In this document: one piece after another, positions 8,602-17,196 of the stretch | How positions within the stretch are numbered: position 1 is the first letter of the stretch | How the letters are laid out: every line of letters begins with the position of its first letter | NCBI GenBank assembly: GCA_963799105.1 | Contig: CAWCVR010000015.1 | Coordinates: forward strand, 62,001 to 126,000 | Source of the DNA: CAWCVR01 sp963799105 | Lineage (GTDB): Bacteria > Acidobacteriota > Terriglobia > Bryobacterales > Bryobacteraceae | Reading direction: 5' to 3' | Length of the DNA: 64,000 bases | Position numbers and translations under genes: made by a program | Notes under the pieces: model-generated | What the model saw: only the letters and a program-made list of their open reading frames with translations | What the model was told of the DNA's origin: nothing | The model's database searches: none

Positions 8602-9722
8602 GGCGCCGCGGCCAGCATGGCGAGGATGAGGATACACCAGGACCCCAGCGCCGGGCGCGAGAACGGGTAGTCGACGAAGGCGTGCAGGAAAACCGCGACC
8701 GCGCCCAGCCCCCAGATGGAGCGCCACGCGGGCCGGAGCGACCAGACCAATAAGGTGAGCATAAGGACGCCGAAGGGGATGCCGCCTTCGGCCGCGAACT
8801 GCAGCCAGTCGTCGTGCGCCTGGTTGGCGAGAGTGCCGGGATCCACGATGGCGTAGTAGGGGTAGACGGTAGCCCAGGTCCCCAGTCCGCAGCCGGTGTA
8901 GGGGTGGTCGGCGACCATGTGCAGCGTGGAGATGGCGAATTCGCGGCGCACGCTCATGGGGTCGGGCTGCCAGAAGCGGTCCCACACGTGTCCCCACCCG
9001 GCCACGGCGGTGAAGACGGCGAACAGGATGGCGGCCCGCAGAAGAGCCGCGCCGATAGCCCGTCCGCCGGCCATTCCGCGGGCGGCCATGAGGGCGGCGA
9101 CGGCCAGGATTTCGGCGGTGGCCAACACCGTGCCCGCGCGCGACGCCGAGGCGATCACCGAGGCGTACATGGCGGCGGCCATGGCGGAGTAGAGCAGCGA
9201 GTCGCTCCGGCTACCGAGCGCCTTGTATAAAGCCATCGGCAGCGCTACCTCGATGAATGCGGCGTAGTGGTTGCGCGAGAGTATCGGGCCCATCACGTTG
9301 GGGTACTCGGTGGGGAACAGCCACAGAACCTTGCCGCCGGAAGTGAAGGTCTGAATGGTGGCCCACACCGAGACCAGGAACGCCAGCCACAGCATGGCCG
9401 AGCGGAACCAGCGGGCGGCATCGGTCTGTTGGAAGAGGCAGAAACCGGTGAGGAAGACGGCCAGGAAGGTGGTCCACTGCACCACGGCCATTTTCGTGTC
9501 GAAGGCGTAGGCGGTAAGCGAGGCGCCCACTTGCACCAGTCCCCAAAGCACCGCCGCGGCCAGGGGAATGGCCGGGTAGGGGATGCGCGCCGGCGGACGG
9601 CGCCACAAAGCCACCGCGCACAGCGCGAAAATGCCGGTCTGAAAGATCGTGACGGGCCAGTGAGCCGGAACCCAAAGCGTCAGGATGGCGAAGGCGAAAA
9701 GCGCGGCCAGAACGATGTGCAT
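8526..9722 (-). CDS. O-antigen ligase family membrane protein
   Basis: 398 residues with about ten hydrophobic helices and a long periplasmic loop between the later ones (about 245-315), the Wzy/WaaL topology. SRNHYAAF (149-156), SRAG (196-199) and HPYTGCGLGTW (about 276-286) match conserved positions of the Wzy_C/O-antigen ligase family. This family polymerises or transfers undecaprenyl-linked glycans at the periplasmic membrane face. No other polysaccharide genes are adjacent, so the substrate is unknown. The C-terminal 25 codons overlap the end of the convergent HTH gene, and the tail (TRTASSKRSASPSQE) is hydrophilic. The ATG at 9722 starts directly into the first helix. Confidence 0.75.
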   Translation of the reverse strand: MHIVLAALFAFAILTLWVPAHWPVTIFQTGIFALCAVALWRRPPARIPYPAIPLAAAVLWGLVQVGASLTAYAFDTKMAVVQWTTFLAVFLTGFCLFQQTDAARWFRSAMLWLAFLVSVWATIQTFTSGGKVLWLFPTEYPNVMGPILSRNHYAAFIEVALPMALYKALGSRSDSLLYSAMAAAMYASVIASASRAGTVLATAEILAVAALMAARGMAGGRAIGAALLRAAILFAVFTAVAGWGHVWDRFWQPDPMSVRREFAISTLHMVADHPYTGCGLGTWATVYPYYAIVDPGTLANQAHDDWLQFAAEGGIPFGVLMLTLLVWSLRPAWRSIWGLGAVAVFLHAFVDYPFSRPALGSWCILILAMLAAAPYSPSVPRHVTRTASSKRSASPSQE

Positions 9723-9885
9723 GCCAGCGTACCGCTCATTGTACGCCGGATCGGGGAGGGGGGCTTACGCGGTGCTAAACCGACGCGCAGAACCGGCTTT
9801 CCCCAGACCGGTTGGGCGCCCGGTTGATGCCAGTCGCGCATTTTCCCGGCCTGGCTTGCTATAGCATGGTATGAGAGAGTGATCG

Positions 9886-10188
9886 GTGAGCGCACGGCCG
9901 TTTCAGTTCGAGTGGGACGAGGTCAAGGCGGATGCCAATGTCCGCAAGCATGGCGTCGCCTTCGAACTGGCCTCCACGGCGTTTCACGACCCACGCCTTC
10001 TCACCGTTGCCGATTTGGAGCACAGCGGCTCCGAGGAGCGCTGGTTCTCCGTCGGCTGCGCCAGCAACGGCGTGCTGCCGGTCGTCTACCTTTGGTCCGA
10101 CGTCGATGCCGCCGCGACCAACATCCGGCTGATATCGGCGCGCAAATCGACACAGGCCGAGAGCCGCCAATATCGGGAGGGCTTATGA
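9886..10188 (+). CDS. brnT: BrnT family toxin
   Basis: 100 residues from a GTG. The sequence has the DUF497/BrnT pattern: FEWDEVKADANVRKHGV near the start, FHDPR in the middle, RWFSVGCASNG and VVYLW as core strands, and RLISARKSTQAESRQY as the C-terminal catalytic stretch of this RelE-like ribonuclease fold. BrnT toxins cleave RNA and arrest translation; the partner is encoded immediately downstream. The stop codon overlaps the brnA start (ATGA). The TATAGCATGGTATG stretch just upstream may hold the promoter, which BrnTA complexes typically autorepress. Ribosome binding is weak (GAGAGAG). Confidence 0.92.
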   Translation: MSARPFQFEWDEVKADANVRKHGVAFELASTAFHDPRLLTVADLEHSGSEERWFSVGCASNGVLPVVYLWSDVDAAATNIRLISARKSTQAESRQYREGL

Positions 10189-10418
10189 GCAATCAAACAA
10201 TCGAGGACTACGACATGCCGGCCGAGATCGACTTCAGCAAAGGGGCTCGCGGTCTCCACCATATCCCCCCCGGCGCCAGGGTGTTGATGCCGGCTTCCAT
10301 CGAGAAGAGCGTCTGGACGTACTTCTCCGGCAAAGCCGAGCAGCGGGGCGTCCAACTGTCGGAACTCCTGACCGAAGTGCTGAGGCGCGATATCGAAATC
10401 AATGAAGCGCTGAAGTAG
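10185..10418 (+). CDS. brnA: BrnA family antitoxin
   Basis: 77 residues; starts at an ATG overlapping the brnT stop by four bases, with GGGAGG (10175-10180) as ribosome binding site. The C-terminal part (VLMPASIEKSVWTYF, then LSELLTEVLRRDIEI) has the ribbon-helix-helix pattern expected for BrnA, which dimerises, binds the operon promoter and wraps BrnT. The N-terminal acidic portion (EDYDMPAEIDFSKGA) fits the toxin-contacting region. Tight coupling and the usual toxin-first order support a functional module. Confidence 0.9.
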   Translation: MSNQTIEDYDMPAEIDFSKGARGLHHIPPGARVLMPASIEKSVWTYFSGKAEQRGVQLSELLTEVLRRDIEINEALK

Positions 10419-10510
10419 GGCTTCTCAGGGACGGCGAGGGGCCCGTCCGGCAGGGCACTCCGGGTGCAACTGGAGCGCCGGAGAACAGCCTGGCAGGTCG
10501 ATAGCTGGCG

Positions 10511-10912
10511 CTACTGCCCGTGGGAAATGAGTTTCAATCCCGGCACGCCCAGGTAGTCGCAGCGATTGTGCGTCACCAGCGGGACGTCGTGCCGCAGCGC
10601 GGTAGCGGCGATCCAGGCGTCGGCGCATTCGATCCGGCAGCCGCGCGCCTGCGCGGCTACGGTCACTTCCGCCCACATAGTGCAGAGCCGGCGGCTGTAC
10701 GGCAATAGCACAAATCGTTCGAGATATAGCCCCAGCCACTCGCGGCGCGCCGGTCCCCACCTGAACTGGATGGCCCACCGATCCAGTTCCGCCACCGTCA
10801 TGAACGAAATCGGGAGGGTGCGCCCGGCGAGGTCCGGTTCGTAAAGGGCGCCGATTGGATGGTTCTTGAAGATGAAGGAGGCGACGTCGGTATCGACCAC
10901 CACACCGGTCAT
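10511..10912 (-). CDS. VapC-like PIN-domain toxin
   Basis: 133 residues from the ATG at 10912, which overlaps the antitoxin stop as ATGA; an ATG 11 codons upstream would add a non-conserved tail inside the antitoxin gene. The PIN acidic residues are in VVVDTDVASF (Asp about 7), FMTVAEL (Glu about 43), CADAWIAATAL (Asp about 98) and THNRCDY (Asp about 120). This pattern fits the VapC/FitB-like PIN ribonucleases, which are magnesium dependent and cut tRNA or rRNA. It is the second of two toxin-antitoxin modules lying convergently next to BrnTA. Confidence 0.88.
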   Translation of the reverse strand: MTGVVVDTDVASFIFKNHPIGALYEPDLAGRTLPISFMTVAELDRWAIQFRWGPARREWLGLYLERFVLLPYSRRLCTMWAEVTVAAQARGCRIECADAWIAATALRHDVPLVTHNRCDYLGVPGLKLISHGQ

Positions 10913-11109
10913 GCGGCGGGACCCGTCCGCTTGTGGCCGCGCCACTCATGGAGCGCGGCGAGAAATTCCTCGATGGGCTCCTCTTCCGGCCAGGGGTCGC
11001 CGTGCAGGACGGACAGGTCCGCAATCGGACCCGTTCCCTGTTGAGCGATTATCTCGTCCAAAAAGGGGTCGGCGTCAAAGTTGTAACGAGGGTCGTTGGC
11101 TCTGTCCAT
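10909..11109 (-). CDS. Putative antitoxin partner of the PIN toxin
   Basis: 66 residues from the ATG at 11109, chosen because GGAGG lies 6 bases upstream; a longer start at 11145 lacks such a site. The protein is acidic (FDADPFLDEIIAQQGTGPIADL, split over about residues 12-33; EEEPIEEFLAALHEW near the end). It lacks an obvious DNA-binding motif, so it is an unclassified antitoxin assigned by position: it precedes and overlaps the PIN gene by ATGA. DNA binding may reside in the N-terminal 15 residues or be absent. Confidence 0.65.
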   Translation of the reverse strand: MDRANDPRYNFDADPFLDEIIAQQGTGPIADLSVLHGDPWPEEEPIEEFLAALHEWRGHKRTGPAA

Positions 11110-11222
11110 CTTCGGCCTCCGCATTTCGAGTATACCCGCCCCCACCCGGCCCGCACCCGCCGTGCCCGAGTTTTCATGCCGTGTTCACACCAGCGTAACC
11201 GGGAGGGCTCACGCTGTCAGGT

Positions 11223-11972
11223 ATGCCGGCTTCCGTGTTACGAATTCCCTTGCCGCTCGCGCCGATTCTGCCCGCGGCGCTGCGCCAGTGGACCCGGCCG
11301 CTGGAGCCGGCGCTATATCGTCTGCTGGTGCCCGCCGAGGTCTCGAGCGGCCTGGACCGGGCGCGCTCGAGCGGCGCGGGCGCGCACTTCGCGCGGCGGT
11401 TCCTGCAGCTTCTCGACATCCGCTTCGCGCTCGATGAGGGCGATCTGGCGCGCTTTCCCGCTACCGGGCCGGCCGTAGTAGTGGCCAATCATCCCTATGG
11501 AATCGCGGAAGGCCTGATCCTGATGGCGCTTCTCGACGGCGTCCGCCCGGATTACAAACTGGTGGCCAACTCGATGCTGGCAAGCGTGACCGAAGTGCGG
11601 GGGCAGACGATTCTGGTGAACCCGTTCGACGCGCCGCAGGCCAACGCGCAGAACCGCGCGCCCTTGCGCGAGTGCATGGACTGGCTTTCCGCCGGGAGTC
11701 TGCTGGTCCTGTTTCCGGCCGGCGAGGTGGCGCACATGGATTGGCGCGAGCGCGCCGTCACCGATGGGCCGTGGAAGCCGGCGGCCGCGCGGCTGGCGAT
11801 GCGCGCCGGGTGGCCGGTGGCGCCGGTCTTCTTTGCCGGGGTGGTTTTTGCGATGCTCTTCCGGCAGGCCAAGAGACCGGAGCAGGCGCTGGCCTACAAC
11901 ACGGCGGGCGCCATCTACCTGGCCTCATGGACGCTGGCGGCGCGAGTGGCCGCGCGGCGGGTGGCCCCATGA
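11223..11972 (+). CDS. Lysophospholipid acyltransferase-like protein
   Basis: 249 residues. The acyltransferase block I NHPYGIAEG (about 90-98) resembles the NHPxGxxDG form seen in OlsA/hemolysin-like acyltransferases, with Glu in place of the catalytic Asp. FPAGEV (about 165-170) is block III, and WPVAPVFF near 200 marks the usual following strand. The family transfers acyl chains to lysophospholipids or lyso-ornithine lipid at the inner membrane. After WPVAPVFFAG the expected GRNS-like segment is absent and the tail is hydrophobic and basic, so the C-terminus is divergent. The ATG at 11223 immediately precedes the first conserved region. Convergent with the NHL gene, 25 bases apart. Confidence 0.65.
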   Translation: MPASVLRIPLPLAPILPAALRQWTRPLEPALYRLLVPAEVSSGLDRARSSGAGAHFARRFLQLLDIRFALDEGDLARFPATGPAVVVANHPYGIAEGLILMALLDGVRPDYKLVANSMLASVTEVRGQTILVNPFDAPQANAQNRAPLRECMDWLSAGSLLVLFPAGEVAHMDWRERAVTDGPWKPAAARLAMRAGWPVAPVFFAGVVFAMLFRQAKRPEQALAYNTAGAIYLASWTLAARVAARRVAP

Positions 11973-11997
11973 CCGCCAAAGGCGCCGCGCCGGAACT

Positions 11998-14802
11998 CTA
12001 CTGCAGCCAGATGGCGATGGGCGCGGAATTCGCCGAGCCCACGGCCAGCAGCACCGTGTTCTGGCCGGAGGGCAGGTTGATCGGAACTACGGCGTTCACC
12101 TGCAGAACCCCAACCTGCCCCGGGGCCGCGCCCGAAAACGCGATGGCGGCCGTGTCTCCTCCCATGGTAAGCACCACGGGCTGCACGGAGCTGGCGTAGG
12201 GAGCCGCCGCGGGAAGGCCGGCGGTGTTGACGCCGTTCCTCAGCCCTTCCCCGGTTCCATAGAGGGTGACGGTGGAACCCCGCGCCGCGGGGTTCGAGGC
12301 CGAATTGGCGGAGCCGTCCTGGTTCATAACCTGCGGGAACAGTCCGGGCGCGGCATTGGCCACGGGGACGTTTGCGGTTCCGGCGGTCTGGCCCAGATAC
12401 AGCACGGCGACTTGGGTGGTGGAGTTGCTCCAGACGGAATAGGGAACCTGTACGGTGACCTGGCTGTACTGCGCGCTAAGGACCGGAGCGGCTACGCCGC
12501 CGAAATCCACCTCGGTCCCGGCCACCAGGTTTGGCATCAGGCCCGCGGAACTGAGTACCCCGTACGCGGCGGATTGCGGGCCGAGTCCCGCCCCGATGAT
12601 GGTGACGAGTTCCCCCGGCGCCACTGCGCCCTGCGCCATGCTGGCGGTGTTCTCGACGGCCACGACTGGAGCCTGCGCGGGCTGGGTGGGCGTAGTGACC
12701 GGCGCCGGCGCCGTGACCGGTTGCGCCACCTGCGGAGTCAGCCGGCGGACTCGGCTGTTCCCCGAGTCGGCCACGTACGCGTTGCCGGAACCATCCACGG
12801 TGACCGCGAAGGGGCTGGAGAGCTGGGCGATCCTGGCCGATCCGCCGTCGCCCGAAAACCCGGGGGCGCCGGTCCCCGCAGTGCCGTGGATGAGGCCGTC
12901 CGCGGTGACCATGCGAATCCGGCTATTGCCCGTATCCGCGACGGAAATGTTGCCGCTGCCATCCACGGAGATGCTCAGCGGTGAGTTCAGCGCCGCAGCC
13001 ATGGCCGGGCCTTCGTCGCCGGACGCTCCCGGCAGGCCCGTGCCAGCCACAGTTGAGATGATTCCCGCCGGGGTGACTCTTCGGATGCGGTGGTTCACGG
13101 TGTCGGCGATGTACAGGTTCCCGCCCGCGTCGGTGGCGCACGCGGTGGGCGTGTTGAGGTGGGCCGACCGCGCCGCCCCCCCATCGCCCGCAGCCCCGCC
13201 TCCAGGGGTCCCGTCGCACTGCCCGGCGTAGACCACAACCAGCCCCCCCGGCGCCATCTGCAGCACCCTGTTGTTGCCCTGGTCCACCACGTAGAGGTTC
13301 CCGCCCAGGTCGTAGCAGGTGCCGGTGGGGTTGTGCAGCACTGTCTGGAGCGGTGCGGAGACGCACGCCCCGACTCCGGAGGCCCCCGTGCCGATCAGGG
13401 TCGAGATCAATCCGCCCGTCACCTTGCGGATGCGGTGGTTGCCCGTGTCTGCGATCACCAGGCTGCCCACTGTGTCCAGGGCGACGCCGCGGGGATTGTT
13501 CAGATTGGCTTTGAGAGCCGGGATCCCATCCCCGTTATAGCCCTGGATTCCGGTCCCCGCCACCGTGGCGATCGATCCCGAGGGTGTCACCTGCCGTATC
13601 CGGTGGAAACCCGTGTCGGTTATGGAGAGGTTGCCGGCGTGATCCAAGGCCAACGCCGAAGGGGCACTAAGTATGGCGGAATTGGCCGGACCGCCGTCGC
13701 CGGCCTCCTGTGTGGGGCCGGTGCCCGCTACGGTGCGGATGATGAGCGACCGGTCCACAGAGCGAATTCGCGTGGAATCCGCGATATACAGAGTGCCCGA
13801 CAGGCCCACAGCCAGATCGAGGACGCCGGTCAATTCGGCGGATGTCGCGGGCCCGCCATCGCCCGTGTAGCCCTGCACGAAGCTTGCTTGAAACGCCTGA
13901 AGGCTCAGCACGCCGGCAACAGCGCTCCACGCCCCGGTCTGCGCGTACGAAACGACCCCCGCGCCGTCACTGAGATAGAGCGTCGAATTGTTGTCCATAG
14001 CCAGTGCCAGAGGCGACAATTTCAGGGATTCGGGGACCGCTAGCGTTAACATGATGCCGGTAGCCAGCGAGATCTTGTGGATACAGCTATTCCCTGTGTC
14101 GGCAATATACAGGTTTCCGCTGCTGTCCGCGGCCAGGCCGGCCGGGGACGACAATTGGGCGTTGGTGGCAGGACCGCTCTCGTCGTTAGAACCCGGGACG
14201 CCGGTTCCAGCAACGGTCCAAATGTTGCCCGTGGTGTCCACCTTGCGGACGCGGCCAACGTCGAATTCGGAGACGTAGAGATTGCCGACCGAGTCGATGG
14301 CCAGATTGCGGGGACCGAGCAGGGGAACGCTGGTGGCCGGCGAGCCGTCGCCCGCATCAGCCAGCGTTCCACCGCCCGCCACGGTGGAGATGGCGCCATC
14401 GGGTGCGATGCGGCGCACACGGCCATTCCCGTAGTCGGCAATGTATAGGTTTCCCGACAGGTCGGTGGCCAGCCCGTATGGGGTTTTCAACTGCGCGGCG
14501 GTCGCGGGTCCGCCGTCGCCGGAGGGCCCAGCGGTTCCTGTACCCGCAAAGGTGGTGATGATCCCGCTGGTATCCACCTTAAGTATTCGGTTGTTACTCG
14601 TATCCGAGAGGTACAGATTCCCCAGACGGTCGGCTGCAACCCCCTGAATGTTGTTGAGTTGCGATGCCGTGGCGGGTCCGCCGATACCGCTGACCGGGGA
14701 ACTGCCTGCAACGGTCTCAATGTTGTACACCGGCTGCGCGTCGGCAGGGCAGGCCAGGATGGCCACCAGCAGAGCCATCGGCCAGGAAAATGCGAGTTTC
14801 AT
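11998..14802 (-). CDS. Secreted NHL-repeat protein with TIGR03437-type C-terminus
   Basis: 934 residues. A signal peptide (1-22, ending PADAQ) is followed by about eleven NHL-type beta-propeller units over residues 25-690, each reading like GVAxDxxGNLYIADTGNxRIRKV and spaced by GDGGPA-type turns. A threonine/proline/alanine linker (about 695-712) leads to the C-terminal domain (about 715-934) with GAVAPGELVTIIGAGLGP and VQVPY, characteristic of the TIGR03437 family that is expanded in Solibacter relatives. Such proteins are probably displayed or secreted and bind ligands through the propellers; no enzyme motif is visible. It is divergent from the matrixin gene across only 69 bases, so their promoters must be adjacent or overlapping. 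Confidence 0.88.
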   Translation of the reverse strand: MKLAFSWPMALLVAILACPADAQPVYNIETVAGSSPVSGIGGPATASQLNNIQGVAADRLGNLYLSDTSNNRILKVDTSGIITTFAGTGTAGPSGDGGPATAAQLKTPYGLATDLSGNLYIADYGNGRVRRIAPDGAISTVAGGGTLADAGDGSPATSVPLLGPRNLAIDSVGNLYVSEFDVGRVRKVDTTGNIWTVAGTGVPGSNDESGPATNAQLSSPAGLAADSSGNLYIADTGNSCIHKISLATGIMLTLAVPESLKLSPLALAMDNNSTLYLSDGAGVVSYAQTGAWSAVAGVLSLQAFQASFVQGYTGDGGPATSAELTGVLDLAVGLSGTLYIADSTRIRSVDRSLIIRTVAGTGPTQEAGDGGPANSAILSAPSALALDHAGNLSITDTGFHRIRQVTPSGSIATVAGTGIQGYNGDGIPALKANLNNPRGVALDTVGSLVIADTGNHRIRKVTGGLISTLIGTGASGVGACVSAPLQTVLHNPTGTCYDLGGNLYVVDQGNNRVLQMAPGGLVVVYAGQCDGTPGGGAAGDGGAARSAHLNTPTACATDAGGNLYIADTVNHRIRRVTPAGIISTVAGTGLPGASGDEGPAMAAALNSPLSISVDGSGNISVADTGNSRIRMVTADGLIHGTAGTGAPGFSGDGGSARIAQLSSPFAVTVDGSGNAYVADSGNSRVRRLTPQVAQPVTAPAPVTTPTQPAQAPVVAVENTASMAQGAVAPGELVTIIGAGLGPQSAAYGVLSSAGLMPNLVAGTEVDFGGVAAPVLSAQYSQVTVQVPYSVWSNSTTQVAVLYLGQTAGTANVPVANAAPGLFPQVMNQDGSANSASNPAARGSTVTLYGTGEGLRNGVNTAGLPAAAPYASSVQPVVLTMGGDTAAIAFSGAAPGQVGVLQVNAVVPINLPSGQNTVLLAVGSANSAPIAIWLQ

Positions 14803-14871
14803 GGGGGTCCGTCATTTGGTGGTTCCGGAGCGCATATATTCTCACCTGAAGCCGAAAAGAGAATTAAAGCC

Positions 14872-16317
14872 ATGCAATTCCCGAGTTTCCGGAGGTCGTC
14901 GGCGGCCCTGGTTCTGGCAGCCTGGGGAGCGGCCGCGCAGCCGTATGGCGGCGCCATGCGTCCCGAGGTTCCGGCGGGCCACAGGATGGTGCAGTTCCGG
15001 TCCTATCCCGGTCCGGAATTGCGCGCGGAACTGCAGAGCCGGGGAGTTCGGGTGCTAGCGTACGTTCCGCCGTCGGGCCTGCTGGTTTCGAGCGATGGCG
15101 CCTGGGAAGCGCGCGGCCTGGAGCTGCTGTGGGCGAGCGCGGTGGAGGCCTCGGCGAAGGTCAGCGGGGAGTTTGCCGGAGAGCCGGCCGGGGCGTACCT
15201 GGCGATGTTCCATCGGGACGTGGCTCCGCTTCTCGCCCGGCGCCTGGCCGAAGAGGCGGGACTGCAGGTTCTGGAGAACCCGGATCTGCTCCCCGGCCAT
15301 CTGTTGCTGGCGGGCTCCCGGGAGCGCATGCGCAGCCTGGCCGGACGCGACGAAGTCTGGCACGTCGTACCGCCCTCGGCGGATCTGCTCGCGCGCAGGC
15401 GCGTGTACGGGTGTCCCGGTCCCATCTCCGAAGCCGGGCCGGTCGCCGATTACGTGCTGGAGGGAACCCAATGGCCCGCCGACCCCTCGGGCGCGGTGGT
15501 GCTGACCTACTGGTTCGATAACGTGACGGGGAAGCTGAGCGAAAGCGTGGTGCGGGCAGCGGTGAACAAGGCGTTTCAGGAGTGGGCGCAATACGCCAAC
15601 GTCACCATTGCCGAGGGACAGCAAGCCGGAGCATCGCGCGCCATCGACATCCTGTTCGCCACCGGTGCGCACGGCGATGCGTATCCGTTCACCAGCGCCT
15701 CCATTCTGGCGCATACCTTCTATCCGGTGCCCGACAACCCCGAGCCGCTGGCGGGCGACATCCACTTCAACGACGTGGAGGCGTGGGACGCGGCCAGCGG
15801 CATCGACCTGTATTCGGTGGCCCTGCACGAAGCCGGGCACGCCCTGGGGTTGGCGCATTCGAGCGATCCCAACGCGGTGATGTACGCGTACTACCACGTG
15901 GCCTCCGGCCTGACGGCTGACGACATTGCCGGCATTCAGGCGCTGTATGGCAAGCCCGCCGCGGCGCAGCCGCCCACTCCGGCGCCGCCCGTTCCGGCGC
16001 CGCCCACGCAGCCTCCCGCGGAGCCTGGGGGCGGAGGGGATAGCGTTCCGCCGTCGCTCGCGATCGTGTCGCCGGGTTCCACCATGGTCTCGGCATATTC
16101 GTCTTCCATCACGGTCTCCGGGACGGCGTCGGACAATGTCGGAGTGGTCACGGTCACCTGGAGCACGTCCAGCGGCAGTTCCGGGGTGGCGTCGGGCACC
16201 ACCAGTTGGTCGGCGATAGTCCCGCTGCTGATAGGGAATACCACCGTGACGATGCGGGCCTATGACGCCGCCGGCAACTACGGCTGGCGCTCGCTCACCG
16301 TGGTGAGGGTGGATTGA
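14872..16317 (+). CDS. Matrixin-like secreted metalloprotease
   Basis: 481 residues from the ATG at 14872. A signal peptide ends near residue 23 (AAWGAAAQP). Residues 35-180 form an N-terminal region that may be an inhibitory propeptide (HRMVQFRSYPGPELRAEL, GVRVLAYVPPSGLLV). The catalytic domain contains the metzincin motif HEAGHALGLAH (His319, His323, His329) followed by VMYAYYH, which supplies the Met-turn. A proline-rich linker (about 365-387) precedes an immunoglobulin-like beta domain (about 390-481, VSGTASDNVGVVTVTW). The family cleaves proteins extracellularly. Divergent from the NHL-repeat gene. Confidence 0.88.
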   Translation: MQFPSFRRSSAALVLAAWGAAAQPYGGAMRPEVPAGHRMVQFRSYPGPELRAELQSRGVRVLAYVPPSGLLVSSDGAWEARGLELLWASAVEASAKVSGEFAGEPAGAYLAMFHRDVAPLLARRLAEEAGLQVLENPDLLPGHLLLAGSRERMRSLAGRDEVWHVVPPSADLLARRRVYGCPGPISEAGPVADYVLEGTQWPADPSGAVVLTYWFDNVTGKLSESVVRAAVNKAFQEWAQYANVTIAEGQQAGASRAIDILFATGAHGDAYPFTSASILAHTFYPVPDNPEPLAGDIHFNDVEAWDAASGIDLYSVALHEAGHALGLAHSSDPNAVMYAYYHVASGLTADDIAGIQALYGKPAAAQPPTPAPPVPAPPTQPPAEPGGGGDSVPPSLAIVSPGSTMVSAYSSSITVSGTASDNVGVVTVTWSTSSGSSGVASGTTSWSAIVPLLIGNTTVTMRAYDAAGNYGWRSLTVVRVD

Positions 16318-16419
16318 TACCCCTGTCTGCGATCTCCAAAGTCAGATTGTCCCGGAAGTTCTTCTAGGGAGGCCCTAATACTTTATGCAGTTCGGGTCGA
16401 TAAAACCATTGGAGACTGG

Positions 16420-17178
16420 ATGCCGACCATGCATGGGCACCACCCAAGAACGTTCCCGAATCCCAAGGACGAGGCTCGCGGCGGGTGCAGCGCCGACGAG
16501 ATGCAGGCCACCCTGCTGGCTCTGGGGCAGGCCGTGGAGCAACGGGACGAGCACACCGGAACCCATTGCAGACGGCTGGCCTGCCTGGGCGTCGCCATAG
16601 GAATCCGCATGGGGTTGGACCACGACAGCCTGGTCGCGCTGTATCGCGGCGGATACCTGCACGACGTCGGCAAGGTGGGAATCCCGGACGCGATTCTGCT
16701 CAAGCCGGGAAAACTGACGAGCGAGGAATGGGTCACGATGCGCAGCCATACCACCCGCGGCGAGGAGATCTGCTGCCATGTGAGATCGCTTAGCCCGGTC
16801 CTGCCCATCATCCGCCACCACCATGAGCGGTGGGACGGAACGGGCTATCCGGATGGCTTGAAGGCGGACCAGATTCCACAACTGGCGCGAATTCTCCAGG
16901 TGGCGGACATTTACGACGCGCTGACCAATCCCCGCCCGTACCGCCAGGCGTGTTCACCCAATGAGGCGCTCGAGATCATTCGCGACGAAGCCGCTCGCGG
17001 ATGGCGCGACCCGGAAGTGGTGCGGGTTTTCCTGGCCCTCTATGAGGAAGTGCTTTCGCGGCCCGCTGACGATGGGGCCGCCGATGACATGCGGACGTCG
17101 CTGGCCAACCTGGACCTCTCCGTAAGACACGCCTTCGCGCCCGGAGACGGCGTGCTGCTCCCCACCACTCTCCACTGA
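16420..17178 (+). CDS. HD-GYP domain phosphodiesterase
   Basis: 252 residues. All HD-GYP hallmarks are present: the metal-binding HD (81-82) in YLHDVGKVGIPD, HHHERWDGTGYPDGL with GYP at 142-144, and RILQVADIYDALT following. The predicted activity is hydrolysis of cyclic di-GMP. Unlike many relatives it has no receiver, GAF or membrane segment; only a 25-residue tail precedes the domain, so regulation must be transcriptional or through partners. GGAG lies 5 bases before the ATG. The N-terminal tail is histidine/proline rich (MPTMHGHHPRTFPNP). Convergent with the DUF1684 gene. Confidence 0.92.
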   Translation: MPTMHGHHPRTFPNPKDEARGGCSADEMQATLLALGQAVEQRDEHTGTHCRRLACLGVAIGIRMGLDHDSLVALYRGGYLHDVGKVGIPDAILLKPGKLTSEEWVTMRSHTTRGEEICCHVRSLSPVLPIIRHHHERWDGTGYPDGLKADQIPQLARILQVADIYDALTNPRPYRQACSPNEALEIIRDEAARGWRDPEVVRVFLALYEEVLSRPADDGAADDMRTSLANLDLSVRHAFAPGDGVLLPTTLH

Positions 17179-17196
17179 GCCCGGAACCGCTTCGGC

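Noticed and set aside
12700..14700. Periodic repeats suggestive of a DNA-level tandem array
   Set aside because: The periodicity comes from NHL protein repeats and varies in length and sequence.
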